Source of the DNA: Burkholderia sp. BCC0322
Lineage (GTDB): Bacteria; Pseudomonadota; Gammaproteobacteria; Burkholderiales; Burkholderiaceae
Assembly: GCF_902833045.1 (NCBI RefSeq)
Contig: NZ_CADFDU010000011.1
Span: 62,001-126,000 of the forward strand
DNA length: 64,000 nt
Reading direction: 5' to 3'
Positions 9,037 through 17,983 of this stretch are shown here, in pieces. The stretch's first letter is position 1, and every line of letters begins with the position of its first letter. Position numbers and translations under genes: made by a program. Under the pieces are notes generated by a model. The model did not search any database, was not told the DNA's origin, and was given only the letters and a program-made list of their open reading frames with translations.

Positions 9037-9279
9037 CTGCGTGCCTTTGTCGATGTCGATGCGCACGCTGCGCGCGAACGGCCTGCCGCGCGCAAACGCT
9101 TGCCCATTCATTTACGGCACCGAGGCTTACAACTTGAATACGAACGGGCGCCACGCACCGGCGATCGACACGCCGCCCGCGCCCCGCACCGCGACCACCG
9201 GCGCGACAGCCCGCATCCGCTGTGCTAAAAAGACCGGCCAGCCGGCACGCGAAGAGCCGGCACCATTCCGGGGCCATCC

Positions 9280-9570
9280 ATGTACGTCATCGACATTCAC
9301 TACACCGCATCGCTCGAGCGCATCGACGACGCGCTCGAGCGCCATCGCGCATTTCTGCAGCCGCAGTTCGACAAGGGCATCTTCATCGCGGCCGGGCCGA
9401 AGGTGCCGCGCGAAGGCGGCGTCATCCTCGCGGCCCGCATCGATCGCGACGAACTGGACGCGATCCTGAAGACCGATCCGTTCGTCATCGAAGGGCTCGC
9501 CACGTATCGCGTGACGGAATTCCGGATCACGCGCGCCGCATCCGGCTTCAACGTACCGGCGCTGCCGTAA
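9280..9570 (+). CDS. YciI-like protein
   Basis: Small (96 aa) protein of the YCII/ferredoxin-like dimeric alpha-beta barrel family. Visible family features are the N-terminal MYVIDIHYTASLERIDDALERH, the conserved GIFIAAGPKVPREGGVIL and the DPFVIEGLATYRVTEF segment with its Asp-Pro. The fold resembles muconolactone isomerase; proposed catalytic His-Asp pairs have no established substrate in most members. Single gene between the divergent chemoreceptor and the convergent Sco gene. Confidence 0.9.
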   Translation: MYVIDIHYTASLERIDDALERHRAFLQPQFDKGIFIAAGPKVPREGGVILAARIDRDELDAILKTDPFVIEGLATYRVTEFRITRAASGFNVPALP

Positions 9571-9710
9571 CGCGACGCCTGCGCGATGCGCGCGCAGGCC
9601 GACACGCCGCCCGACGCACGGCGCATGCAATCAACGAGGGAAGCGGGAAAGCGTGACGGCGCGTAGCGGCCGTCACGTGATCGCCGGGCCGGGCGCCCGG
9701 CGGCGGCCGG

Positions 9711-10337
9711 TCAGTCGACCAGCAGCTTCAGGTCGTGGACCCACGGGCCGGGGCCCTGGCCGTCGCGCACGAACAGGCGCAGCTTGCCGTCGCGATCGAA
9801 CACGTAGCTCGCGGCGGTGTGATCCATCGTGTAGCTGCCGGGCGTCTTGCCGGGCACCTTCGCGTAGTACACGCGGAAATCCTTCGTGACCTTCTTCAGT
9901 GCCGCTTCGTCGGCCGGCCGCAGGCCGATGAACGACGGATCGAACGCGGGCACGTACTGGCCGAGCAGCGCCGGCGTGTCACGCTCCGGGTCGACGGTCA
10001 CGAACAGCACCTGCACGCGCTTCGCGGCATCGGGCCCGAGCTGCTTCAACGCTTCGGACAGCTCGGCCATCGTCGTCGGGCACACGTCCGGGCAGTGCGT
10101 ATAGCCGAAGAACATCACGACCGCACGGCCCTTGAAGTCGGCGAGCGTGCGCACCTTGCCGGACGTATCGGGCAGCGAGAAGTCGCTGCCGAATTGCGTG
10201 TTGCCGGTGATGTCGAGATTCTGGAATTTCGGCGCGTTGTCGCATCCGGCGAGCAGCAGCGCTGCCGTGAATGCGCACGCGAGCATCCAGCCTTGGCGCG
10301 CGCGGCGCCCGAACCGTGATTGGAGCATTGCGTTCAA
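9711..10337 (-). CDS. SCO1/SenC/PrrC-family copper chaperone of cytochrome c oxidase (lipoprotein)
   Basis: Membrane-anchored thioredoxin-fold protein that delivers copper to the CuA site of subunit II. The 208-residue product has a signal sequence ending in the lipobox LLAGC (Cys32), then the thioredoxin-like domain with the copper-binding CPDVC (Cys82, Cys86) and the distal His173 in YTMDHTAASY. It is the last gene of the oxidase assembly block, 9 bases after ctaB, so co-transcribed with it. Sco proteins also serve as disulfide reductases, but the oxidase context favours copper delivery. An in-frame ATG three codons later is an equally good start. Confidence 0.93.
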   Translation of the reverse strand: MNAMLQSRFGRRARQGWMLACAFTAALLLAGCDNAPKFQNLDITGNTQFGSDFSLPDTSGKVRTLADFKGRAVVMFFGYTHCPDVCPTTMAELSEALKQLGPDAAKRVQVLFVTVDPERDTPALLGQYVPAFDPSFIGLRPADEAALKKVTKDFRVYYAKVPGKTPGSYTMDHTAASYVFDRDGKLRLFVRDGQGPGPWVHDLKLLVD

Positions 10338-10346
10338 ACCGTGCGG

Positions 10347-11249
10347 TTACACGCCGAGCAGCGGGCGTGCATAGTGATCGACGAGCAGCGCAGCGAACAG
10401 CAGCGACAGGTAGACGATCGAGTAGCGGAAGGCCTTGCGGGCGAGTTCGTCCGAATAGTCGCGATGGATCTTCCACGCATACGCGAGGAACACCGCGCCG
10501 AGCAGCACCGCGCTCGTCAGGTAGACGGCTCCGCTCATCCCGGAGATGAACGGCATCAGCGTGACCGCGAACAGGATCACCGTGTACAGCAGGATGTGCA
10601 GCCGCGTGAACTTCTCGCCGTGCGTGACGGGCAGCATCGGCAGCCCCGCGTTCTCGTAATCCTTGCGGCGATAGAGCGCGAGCACCCAGAAATGCGGCGG
10701 CGTCCACACGAAGATGATCAGCACGAGGATCCACGCGTCGCCCGGCACCGCGCCGGTGACCGCGGCCCAGCCGAGCGCCGGCGGCATCGCCCCCGATGCG
10801 CCGCCGATCACGATGTTCTGCGGCGTCATCGGCTTGAGCAGCAGCGTGTAGATCACCGCGTAGCCAACGAAGGTGGCGATCGTCAGCCACATCGTCAGCG
10901 GGTTCGTGAACGTATAGAGCGTCCATGCGCCGACGCTGCCGAGCACGGCCGAGAACAGCAGGATCTGCGGGGTCGTGATCTCGCCGCGCGCGGACGGGCG
11001 CCACGCGGTGCGGCGCATCATCGCGTCGATCTTCTGTTCGACGAGGCAGTTGATCGCGAACGCGGCGCCGGCCAGCAACCAGATGCCGACCGTACCGCCG
11101 ATCAGCACGTGCCACGGCACCATGCCCGGCGTCGCGAGGAACATGCCGATCACCGCGCAGAACACCGCGAGCTGCGTGACACGCGGCTTCGTCAGCGCCA
11201 TGTATTGCGAAAACCGGCTACCGGGCGATTGGGAGAGGGTGCTTTGCAT
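10347..11249 (-). CDS. ctaB: Protoheme IX farnesyltransferase (heme O synthase)
   Basis: Converts heme B to heme O by adding a farnesyl group; the product feeds heme A synthase (ctaA) just upstream. The ATG at 11249 ([15 protein letters not shown]) gives 300 aa and lies 8 bases after the ctaA stop. The two UbiA-family prenyl-diphosphate motifs are present: [19 protein letters not shown] (~residues 75-95) and [18 protein letters not shown] (~residues 185-205). About eight to nine transmembrane helices are expected. The same frame stays open far upstream through ctaA, but that part is antiparallel noise and not an N-terminal extension. Confidence 0.95.
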
Positions 11250-11257
11250 GGGGGCGG

Positions 11258-12370
11258 TCACGCCGGGGCGGCGTCGCGCGCAGGCTGCGCGACACGGCCG
11301 GGGCGGCTTGAAAGGGTGCGAAAGTTTAACATGACGACGAGCAGCAGCAGGATCGCGGCCCCGCCGTTGTGCGCGACGGCGACCGGCAGCGGCCACTGCA
11401 GCACGATGTTGGTCAGGCCCGTCACGAACTGCAGCAGAACGACCAGCAGCACGCCGTTCGCGGGCCGCCGCAGCGATTCGAAGCGGCGCATCTTCAGCGC
11501 GAACGCGACCAGGTACGCGACCACCACGAACGCGAACGTGCGGTGCGTCCAGTGGATCGCGACCAGCGCGTCCTGCGTGATCGCCTCGCCGTCCTTCGTC
11601 ATCCCGAGCGCGCGCCACAGGTGGAAGCCGTGCTCGAAGTCCATCGGCGGGATCCACTGGCCGTTGCAGGTCGGGAAGTCGGTGCACGCGAGCACCGCGT
11701 AGTTGGTGCTCACCCAGCCGCCGAGCGCGATCTGCACGACCAGCAGCACGAGCGCCGCGAGCGCGGCCGTGCGATAGTGGCCGGCTTCGGGGTCGTACGA
11801 CGGCAGCGGCGTCTGCCGCGCCGCGAGCCAGCCGAGCGTGCCGAGCAGCGTGAGGCCGAGCAGCAGGTGGATCGTGACGATCACCGGCTGCAGCTTCATC
11901 GTGACCGTCCACGCGCCGAACGCGCCCTGCACGAGGATCAGCAGCAGCAGGCTCGTCGGCCACCACGGCGACACGTGCAGCGGGCGGCGGCGCAGCCGAG
12001 CGGACCACGCGATCACGACCTGCGCGATGATCAGCACGCCGATCGCCATCGCGAAATAGCGGTGGATCATCTCGATCCACGCCTTCGACATGCTGACCGG
12101 GCCGGTCGGCATCGCCTGGTGCGCGGCCGTGATCGCGGCGTGCGCAATGAACGGCGACGACGTGCCGTAGCAGCCGGGCCAGTCCGGGCAGCCGAGCCCC
12201 GAATCGGTCAGCCGCGTGAAGCCGCCGAACATCACGAGGTCGAGCGTCAGGAAGGTGGTGATCCACACCAGCTTGCGAAACTTGTTGTCGTCGGCCTTCA
12301 CCCACACGTACGACAGCGGCAGCAGCGCGATGCAGAAGCCGATCAGGCCGAGTTGCAGTAGATACGCCAT
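11258..12370 (-). CDS. ctaA: Heme A synthase (CtaA/COX15)
   Basis: Oxidises the C8 methyl of heme O to the formyl group of heme A for the aa3 oxidase. 370 aa, eight predicted membrane helices, with the COX15 hallmarks: [22 protein letters not shown] near residues 47-68 and the heme-ligand histidines in EMIHRYFAM and [11 protein letters not shown]. The cysteine pair of the first conserved loop (CPDWPGC) is retained. It sits between the Sco-like membrane gene and ctaB in one leftward operon, consistent with channelled heme O to heme A synthesis. Confidence 0.96.
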
Positions 12371-12394
12371 CGGTTTATTGCCTCTCGTATTGCC

Positions 12395-13018
12395 TTAGCC
12401 GATGCTCGACCACTTCAGCAGCTTCGTCACGTCCGACTTGATCTTGCTGGGGTTCGGATCCTTCGGGAAGCGCATCATCAGGTTGCCGTTCGGATCGACC
12501 AGGTAGATGTGGTCGCTGTCCTTCGTGCCCGCGTCGGCCGGCAGCCACGCGGCCACCGCGGCCGGGTCGGCGACGAGACGGCGCGTGTCCGGGTACGCAT
12601 CCAGTACCTTCTGCGGCGTCGCGCCCGCATCGCTGCGCAGCCACACCATCGTGAGCCGGTGCCGCTCGCCCGCCTGCGTGACGCGGATCTGGCGCATGAA
12701 ATAGAGCTTCTTCGCGCAGGCCTCGTCGCACGCGCTGCTGTCGGTCATCACGAACAGCCACACGCCGCGCAGCGACGACAGCGGCACGGTCTTGCCGGTT
12801 TCGTCGGTCACCTGCAGATCCGCGGGGATCGGGCGCTGCGGCTCGATCAGCGTGCCGTAGTTGGTCGAGCCGCCCTTCGGCTTGATCACGTAATAGGTGA
12901 AGTAAGACGCGATCATCGGTGCGGCGCACACGAGACCCAGCAGCACGAGCATCCAGCGGCCGCGCTTGCGGGCCGCAGGCGACGGCGCAGCGGCCGGACC
13001 CTGACGGGAAGATTGCAT
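12395..13018 (-). CDS. Membrane-anchored thioredoxin-like protein of the oxidase assembly cluster
   Basis: 207-residue protein with one N-terminal membrane segment (WMLVLLGLVCAAPMIASYF, residues ~22-40) and a periplasmic domain that looks like a degenerate SCO/thioredoxin fold: LSSLRGVWLFVMTDSSACDEACAKKLYFM keeps a CDEAC pair (Cys-X3-Cys) in the place of the Sco copper site, and the end reads YLVDPNGNLMMRFPKD. Position between SURF1 and ctaA in beta-proteobacterial oxidase clusters is conserved. I propose a redox or copper-handling role in oxidase assembly (inference). A TTG two codons upstream of the chosen ATG has better spacing from a GAGAGG sequence and could be the true start. Confidence 0.85.
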   Translation of the reverse strand: MQSSRQGPAAAPSPAARKRGRWMLVLLGLVCAAPMIASYFTYYVIKPKGGSTNYGTLIEPQRPIPADLQVTDETGKTVPLSSLRGVWLFVMTDSSACDEACAKKLYFMRQIRVTQAGERHRLTMVWLRSDAGATPQKVLDAYPDTRRLVADPAAVAAWLPADAGTKDSDHIYLVDPNGNLMMRFPKDPNPSKIKSDVTKLLKWSSIG

Positions 13019-13078
13019 GGACAAATCAGACCTCTCGAAACGAACCCGCGGCGCCGGCGCCGCGTCCTGGCATGGCGC

Positions 13079-13792
13079 TCACGCGCCGGCCGACTTCTTC
13101 GCCGCACGCCGCGCGGCGTACAGCCCGAAGCCGAGCGCGGCCGCCGCCATCGCCCACCATTGAAACATGTAACCGTAATTGCGCTCGACGCCGGTCGTCG
13201 CCGCCGGCCAGTCGCGCACGAGCTTGTCGCCGTCATCGCTCGTCTGCTGGATCACGAACGGCTGCAGCGGCAGCCCCGTTTCCTTCGCATACGCGGCGAC
13301 GTCCAGGTTCTGCCGGATCTTCTGGTGCACCGCCGATCCGCCCTCGCCGAGCTCGAACGCCCGCGACGCGTCGGCGCGCGCAATGCCCACGATCTCGACG
13401 TCGCCCGCGGGCGTCGCGAACGGCTCGATCGCCGTGCGATCGGAGATATTGCGCGGCAGCCAGCCGCGGTTCACGAGCACGACGCCGCCGCCCGTGAGTT
13501 TAAACGGCATCACGACGTAAAAACCCGGCTGGTCGTTATACGGCCGATTGTCGAGGAACACGGCTTGCTCGGGCAGGAAACGGCCCGTCGCACGCACGCG
13601 ATGGAACTCGATCGACGCGAGCGGCATCGGCTGCGCGCCGATGTCGACGGGCGCCGCCTGCTCGTAGCGCTCGATGCTCGCCTGCAGCGCTTCCTTCTGG
13701 TGCGCGCGGTCGCGCTGCCAGAAACCGAGACGGATCGTGACCGCGACGACGACGAGGATCAGCAACGCGGGCAGCCAGCGAATCTTCATCAT
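13079..13792 (-). CDS. SURF1-family cytochrome oxidase assembly protein
   Basis: Inner-membrane assembly factor thought to help heme A insertion into subunit I. The 237-residue protein has the SURF1 layout: TM1 directly at the N-terminus (MMKIRWLPALLILVVVAV), a periplasmic loop with LGFWQRDRAHQKE, FLDNRPYNDQPGFYVVMPF and VLVNRGWLPRN, and TM2 at the C-terminus around YMFQWWAMAAAALGF. The ATG three bases further downstream is an alternative start. It is encoded between the DUF2909 gene (opposite strand) and the thioredoxin-like assembly gene. Confidence 0.94.
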   Translation of the reverse strand: MMKIRWLPALLILVVVAVTIRLGFWQRDRAHQKEALQASIERYEQAAPVDIGAQPMPLASIEFHRVRATGRFLPEQAVFLDNRPYNDQPGFYVVMPFKLTGGGVVLVNRGWLPRNISDRTAIEPFATPAGDVEIVGIARADASRAFELGEGGSAVHQKIRQNLDVAAYAKETGLPLQPFVIQQTSDDGDKLVRDWPAATTGVERNYGYMFQWWAMAAAALGFGLYAARRAAKKSAGA

Positions 13793-13873
13793 GCGGCCCG
13801 CCAGGCACCTGCCCGAAAGCGAAGTGCGATAATTATCCTCTTCCTTTCGAATTGCCGTCGTCCGGTTCGTGTC

Positions 13874-14083
13874 ATGCACATACTCGTTCCCATCGCCTTC
13901 GTCCTCATCATTGCCAGCATGGGCTCGGCGCTCTACTTCATGATGCACGACCGCGGCCACACGAAACGCATGGTCTGGTCGCTCGCCACCCGCGTCGGGC
14001 TGTCGGTGTCGCTGTTCCTGCTCATCCTGATCGCGAACTGGATGGGCTGGATCCATTCGACCGGCCTGCCGATCGGGCGTTGA
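13874..14083 (+). CDS. DUF2909-family twin-transmembrane protein
   Basis: 69-residue protein with two membrane helices (residues ~2-24 and ~42-60) joined by a short basic loop HDRGHTKRMVW. This two-helix layout and its location divergent from SURF1 and next to ctaE match the DUF2909 'twin TM' family regularly found in oxidase clusters of beta-proteobacteria. It is the only + strand gene within the cta cluster. A role as an oxidase accessory subunit or assembly factor is a guess from context. Confidence 0.85.
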   Translation: MHILVPIAFVLIIASMGSALYFMMHDRGHTKRMVWSLATRVGLSVSLFLLILIANWMGWIHSTGLPIGR

Positions 14084-14217
14084 TCCGTTTGCCGCCGCGG
14101 CCGCTGTGACATTTCGCCGCATGGCCGCAGCACCAAGCAAAAGCGCCGCCTGACTGAGTCGCGGCGGCGCCCGGGTGGTGAAGGCCGGCAGTCACGCTGC
14201 CCGGCCGACCCAATGAA

Positions 14218-14247
14218 AACGGCCCGCGCATTGCTGCGCGGGCCGTT
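14218..14247. terminator. Rho-independent terminator between ctaE and the DUF2909 gene
   Basis: Perfect 13-bp stem AACGGCCCGCGCA / TGCGCGGGCCGTT with loop TTGC, in the convergent gap just after the ctaE stop. A-rich on the left flank and T-rich on the right, so it can act in both directions. Confidence 0.85.
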
Positions 14248-14254
14248 GTTCCAT

Positions 14255-15112
14255 TTACAGCCAGTAGACGACGACGTACAGGCCGAGCCAGACGACGTCG
14301 ACGAAGTGCCAGTACCACGCGGCGCCTTCGAATGCGAAGTGGTGATCGGGCTTGAAGTGGCCGCGGATCATCCGCACCAGCACCACCGCGAGCATCGTGC
14401 CGCCGAGGAACACGTGGAAGCCGTGGAAGCCCGTCAGCAGGAAGAACGTCGAACCGTACACGCCCGAGTTCAGCGTCAGGTTCAGTTCGTTGTACGCGTG
14501 GTAATACTCGAAGCCCTGCAGGAACAGGAAGCAGATACCGAACACGAGCGTCGCGGCCAGCCAGGCGATCGCCTTCTTGCGATGATCGTCACGCAGCGCG
14601 TGGTGCGAGATCGTCAGCGTCACGCCCGACGACAGCAGGAATGCGGTGTTCAGCGTCGGGATCGGCCACGGGCCCATCGTCTTGAAGTGACCGGCGAGCG
14701 CGGCGGGGCCTTCGTTCGGCCACACGGCGGAGAAATCCGGCCAGATCAGCTTGTAGTCGAGGCTGCCGAGCTGGTGCAGCGCGATCTCACGCGCGTAGAA
14801 CAGCGCGCCGAAGAATGCGCCGAAGAACATGACTTCCGAGAAGATGAACCAGCTCATGCTCCAGCGGTACGACTTGTCGACGTTCTTGCCGTAGTGACCG
14901 CCTTCCGATTCGGCGATCGCGTCGCCGAACCAGTGATACAGCGTGAAGAGCAACCAAAGCAGGCCGAGCAGCGCCGTAAACGGCGCCCAGTCGTGACCGT
15001 TGATCCACAGCGCTGTCGATCCGAGCATGACCAGCAGGCCGATGGCCGCGCTGATCGGATGCTGCGACGGATGCGGCACGAAATAGTACGGGGTCTGGTT
15101 TTGACCGCTCAT
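14255..15112 (-). CDS. ctaE: Cytochrome c oxidase subunit III
   Basis: Third core membrane subunit of the aa3-type oxidase. 285 aa with seven predicted helices; it opens MSGQNQTPYYFVPHPSQHP and has the subunit III features WFIFSEVMFFGAFFGALFYAR, LNTAFLLSSGVTLTISHHA, and a C-terminal FHGFHVFLGGTML plus AAWYWHFVDVVWLGLYVVVYW. The conserved glutamate in FSEVMFF, part of the proposed O2/proton-related site, is retained. It ends the structural part of the cta operon; the terminator at 14218 follows immediately. Confidence 0.97.
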   Translation of the reverse strand: MSGQNQTPYYFVPHPSQHPISAAIGLLVMLGSTALWINGHDWAPFTALLGLLWLLFTLYHWFGDAIAESEGGHYGKNVDKSYRWSMSWFIFSEVMFFGAFFGALFYAREIALHQLGSLDYKLIWPDFSAVWPNEGPAALAGHFKTMGPWPIPTLNTAFLLSSGVTLTISHHALRDDHRKKAIAWLAATLVFGICFLFLQGFEYYHAYNELNLTLNSGVYGSTFFLLTGFHGFHVFLGGTMLAVVLVRMIRGHFKPDHHFAFEGAAWYWHFVDVVWLGLYVVVYWL

Positions 15113-15250
15113 GCTTGATTCTCCACTTCAGTCCAATTTGTGTACCGGAAACCGCTCCGGCTTTATTTCTTGCGCGGCGTGACCACCACCGCTCCTTCCT
15201 GCACGCGCCACCGTGGCGCCGCGCGCTGCATTCTTTCGTGGCCGCGGGCT

Positions 15251-15451
15251 TCAGCCCACGACGGCACGCACGATCAGGATCAGCACGCCGATGAACACAC
15301 CGGCCGCCAGCAACGCGACGATCAGCACGTGCAGCGGATTCAACTGCGTCGCATCGGCCTCCAGGTCGCGCCGCTTGCGCACCCCGAAGAATGACCACAG
15401 CACGGCTTTCAGCGCCTGGCCGAACGACCCGCCCCGCTTCTCCCCCGTCAT
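15251..15451 (-). CDS. DUF2970 single-membrane-span protein
   Basis: 66-residue protein with a cytoplasmic basic N-terminal half (FGQALKAVLWSFFGVRKRRD) and one membrane helix at ~44-62 (VLIVALLAAGVFIGVLILI). The family occurs between ctaG and ctaE in many beta-proteobacteria, as here, and may be a small oxidase-associated subunit; no biochemical function is known to me. It starts 16 bases after the ctaG stop. Confidence 0.85.
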   Translation of the reverse strand: MTGEKRGGSFGQALKAVLWSFFGVRKRRDLEADATQLNPLHVLIVALLAAGVFIGVLILIVRAVVG

Positions 15452-15467
15452 CGCCCCGCCTCCGTCA

Positions 15468-16076
15468 TCATGCGTCCGGCTTCGCCGCGCCCTGCGCCGC
15501 GGTCTTGCCCGGCGCCGGCGCCGGCGTGGCCGGCGTATTCAGTTCGAAGAACGTGTACGACAGCGTGATCGTCTTCACGTCCTTCGGCAGTTTCGGATCG
15601 ATCACGAACACCACCGGCATCTTGCGCGATTCGTTCGCGGCCAGCGTCTGCTGCGTAAAGCAAAAGCACTCGATCTTCTTGAAGAACTCCGTCGCCTGCT
15701 TCGGCGCGTAGCTCGGAATCGCCTGTGCGACGACCGGCCGGCCCTGCCCGTTCGTCACGTCGTACACGATCGTCGTCAGCTCGCCCGGATGCACGTCGAG
15801 ACTGTTGTGCTCCGGCTTGAAACCGAGCGGGCCGCGCGCGTTCGCGTCGAACTCGACCGATACCGTGCGGCTGGTGTCGACCTGCGAGTTCTTCACCTCG
15901 CGCTCGCTGACGTCGCGCTGCACCAGGTTGTTGATGCCGGTGATCTGGCAGATCGCCCGATACATCGGGATCAGCGCGAAGCCGAAACCGAACATCAGCC
16001 CGGCCACGACGAAGAGCTTCACCAGCATCGAACGATTGAACGCGCGATCGACGGCGCCCTCTTCCGGCTTCGACAT
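15468..16076 (-). CDS. ctaG: Cytochrome c oxidase assembly protein CtaG/Cox11
   Basis: Copper chaperone that delivers copper to the CuB site of subunit I. 202 aa: one N-terminal membrane anchor (LFVVAGLMFGFGFALIPMY, residues ~21-39) and a periplasmic immunoglobulin-like domain. The Cox11 copper motif is present as FFKKIECFCFTQQTL with C-F-C, and the C-terminal part reads IDPKLPKDVKTITLSYTFF. Lies between the small assembly protein and DUF2970 in the same leftward operon. Confidence 0.96.
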   Translation of the reverse strand: MSKPEEGAVDRAFNRSMLVKLFVVAGLMFGFGFALIPMYRAICQITGINNLVQRDVSEREVKNSQVDTSRTVSVEFDANARGPLGFKPEHNSLDVHPGELTTIVYDVTNGQGRPVVAQAIPSYAPKQATEFFKKIECFCFTQQTLAANESRKMPVVFVIDPKLPKDVKTITLSYTFFELNTPATPAPAPGKTAAQGAAKPDA

Positions 16077-16111
16077 ACGACAACTTCCTCGCTACTGCGT
16101 CTGTTGCTGCA

Positions 16112-16252
16112 TCAGTGAGTGGACAGCCACCACTGCTTGATCACGACACCCACAAAAAAAACGGCGGCGATGACGAGCAGGATGAGGCCGAGCCGCTTGT
16201 TGCCCGAGCGAATCTGCTCGGGCGTTCGTCTTTGTTGTGGATTCCGGTTCAT
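16112..16252 (-). CDS. Cytochrome oxidase small assembly protein
   Basis: 46-residue protein: basic N-terminal half (MNRNPQQRRTPEQIRSGNKR) and one membrane helix (LGLILLVIAAVFFVGVVI), ending KQWWLSTH. Small single-span proteins of this pattern sit between ctaD and ctaG in Burkholderia and relatives and are named small assembly proteins by position. It lies 80 bases after ctaD and 35 bases before ctaG on the same strand, in an otherwise unexplained gap, which supports its being a true gene. Confidence 0.8.
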   Translation of the reverse strand: MNRNPQQRRTPEQIRSGNKRLGLILLVIAAVFFVGVVIKQWWLSTH

Positions 16253-16332
16253 CTGAAACTTCGCTGAAACTTCGATTCGGCGCCCGCCGCCCCTGCCGGT
16301 ACGGCAGGCGGCGGCTGAGCACACGGTGAAAC

Positions 16333-17940
16333 TTACTCGACGTGCGGCGGTTGCTCGAACGTGTGGAAGGGAGCCGGGCTCGGCACCGTCCACTCGAGGC
16401 CCGTCGCGCCATCCCACGGCTTGTCCGACGCCTTTTCCAGCTCGCCGCCGCCACGGTAGGCCGGCAGCGCGACTGCGAACAGGAAGTACACCTGCGCGAG
16501 GCCGAAGCCGAATGCGCCGATCGTCGCAACCTGGTTGAAGTCCGTGAACTGCGCCGGGTAGTCCGCATAGCGACGCGGCATGCCTGCGAGACCGACGAAG
16601 TGCATCGGGAAGAACGTCAGGTTGAAGAAGATCATCGACGCCCAGAAGTGGATCTTGCCGCGCGTCTCGTTGTACATCCAGCCGGTCCACTTCGGCGCCC
16701 AGTAGTACCAACCTGAGAACAGCGCGAACAACGAGCCCGCCACCAGCACGTAGTGGAAGTGCGCCACCACGAAATAGGTGCCGTGATACTGGATGTCGAG
16801 CGGCGCCATCGCGAGCATCAGGCCCGTCAGGCCGCCGAACGTGAACACGAACAGGAAGCCGATCGCGAACAGCATCGGGGTTTCGAACGTCATCGAGCCG
16901 CGCCACATCGTCGCGAGCCAGTTGAACACCTTCACGCCCGTCGGCACCGCGATCAGCATCGTCGCGTACATGAAGAACAGCTGGCCGGTGACCGGCATGC
17001 CCGTGGCGAACATGTGGTGCGCCCAGACCATGAACGACAGGATCGCGATCGACGCCGTCGCGTACACCATCGAGCTATAGCCGAACAACGTCTTGCGTGC
17101 GAACGCCGGGATCACCTGCGACACGATCCCGAACGCCGGCAGAATCATGATGTACACCTCGGGGTGGCCGAAGAACCAGAAGATGTGCTGGTACATCACC
17201 GGATCGCCGCCGCCTGCCGCGTTGAAGAACGACGTGCCGAAGTGGCGGTCGAACAGCACCATCGTGATCGCGCCTGCCAGAACCGGCATCACCGCGATCA
17301 GCAGGTACGCCGTGATCAGCCACGTCCACGCGAACATCGGCATCTTCATCAGCGTCATGCCCGGTGCGCGCATGTTCAGGATCGTCACGACGATGTTGAT
17401 CCCGCCCATGATCGACGATGCGCCCATGATGTGGACCGCGAAGATCGCGAAGTCCATGCCCGGGCCCATCTGCGTCGACAGCGGCGCGTAGAGCGTCCAG
17501 CCGGCGGCCGTCGCGCCACCCGGCGCGAAGAACGAACCGACCAGCAGCACGGCCGCAACCGGCAGCAGCCAGAAGCTGAAGTTGTTCATCCGCGCGAACG
17601 CCATGTCGGACGCGCCGATCTGCAGCGGAATCATCCAGTTCGCGAAGCCGACGAACGCCGGCATGATCGCGCCGAACACCATGATCAGGCCGTGCATCGT
17701 CGTGAGTTCGTTGAAGAACTCCGGACGCATGATCTGCAGGCCCGGCTCGAACAGCTCGGCCCGGATGGCGAGCGCCATCACGCCGCCCGACAGGAACATG
17801 ATGAACGAGAACAACAGGTACAGCGTACCGATGTCCTTGTGGTTGGTGGCGAACAGCCAACGCCGCCAGCCGTGCGGCATTTCGTGCGCGTGGTCGTCGT
17901 GCGCGTGGTCCGCGGCTACGTCGTGCCCGATGCTAGACAT
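16333..17940 (-). CDS. ctaD: Cytochrome c oxidase subunit I (aa3 type)
   Basis: Catalytic subunit of the aa3 oxidase, holding heme a and the heme a3-CuB centre. 535 aa with twelve membrane helices. Landmarks: N-terminal FATNHKDIGTLYLLFSFIM, the heme a ligand in TTMHGLIMVFGAIMP, the CuB/tyrosine motif WFFGHPEVYIMILP, the CuB histidines in MVWAHHMFATG and the heme ligands in GTYFVVAHFHYVLVAGS. The HPEVY glutamate at the end of the D-pathway is retained. A histidine-rich cytoplasmic start (DHAHDDHAHEMPHG) is typical of beta-proteobacterial CtaD. Follows ctaC by 43 bases. Confidence 0.98.
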   Translation of the reverse strand: MSSIGHDVAADHAHDDHAHEMPHGWRRWLFATNHKDIGTLYLLFSFIMFLSGGVMALAIRAELFEPGLQIMRPEFFNELTTMHGLIMVFGAIMPAFVGFANWMIPLQIGASDMAFARMNNFSFWLLPVAAVLLVGSFFAPGGATAAGWTLYAPLSTQMGPGMDFAIFAVHIMGASSIMGGINIVVTILNMRAPGMTLMKMPMFAWTWLITAYLLIAVMPVLAGAITMVLFDRHFGTSFFNAAGGGDPVMYQHIFWFFGHPEVYIMILPAFGIVSQVIPAFARKTLFGYSSMVYATASIAILSFMVWAHHMFATGMPVTGQLFFMYATMLIAVPTGVKVFNWLATMWRGSMTFETPMLFAIGFLFVFTFGGLTGLMLAMAPLDIQYHGTYFVVAHFHYVLVAGSLFALFSGWYYWAPKWTGWMYNETRGKIHFWASMIFFNLTFFPMHFVGLAGMPRRYADYPAQFTDFNQVATIGAFGFGLAQVYFLFAVALPAYRGGGELEKASDKPWDGATGLEWTVPSPAPFHTFEQPPHVE

Positions 17941-17983
17941 GAGAATCTCCTAATGCGAATACGTCGACTAACTCAGCGACACG

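Noticed and set aside
10347-12305. Open frame reading from ctaB far upstream through ctaA
   Set aside because: Only the part from the ATG at 11249 has CtaB sequence. The upstream part is out-of-frame translation of ctaA, not a fusion.
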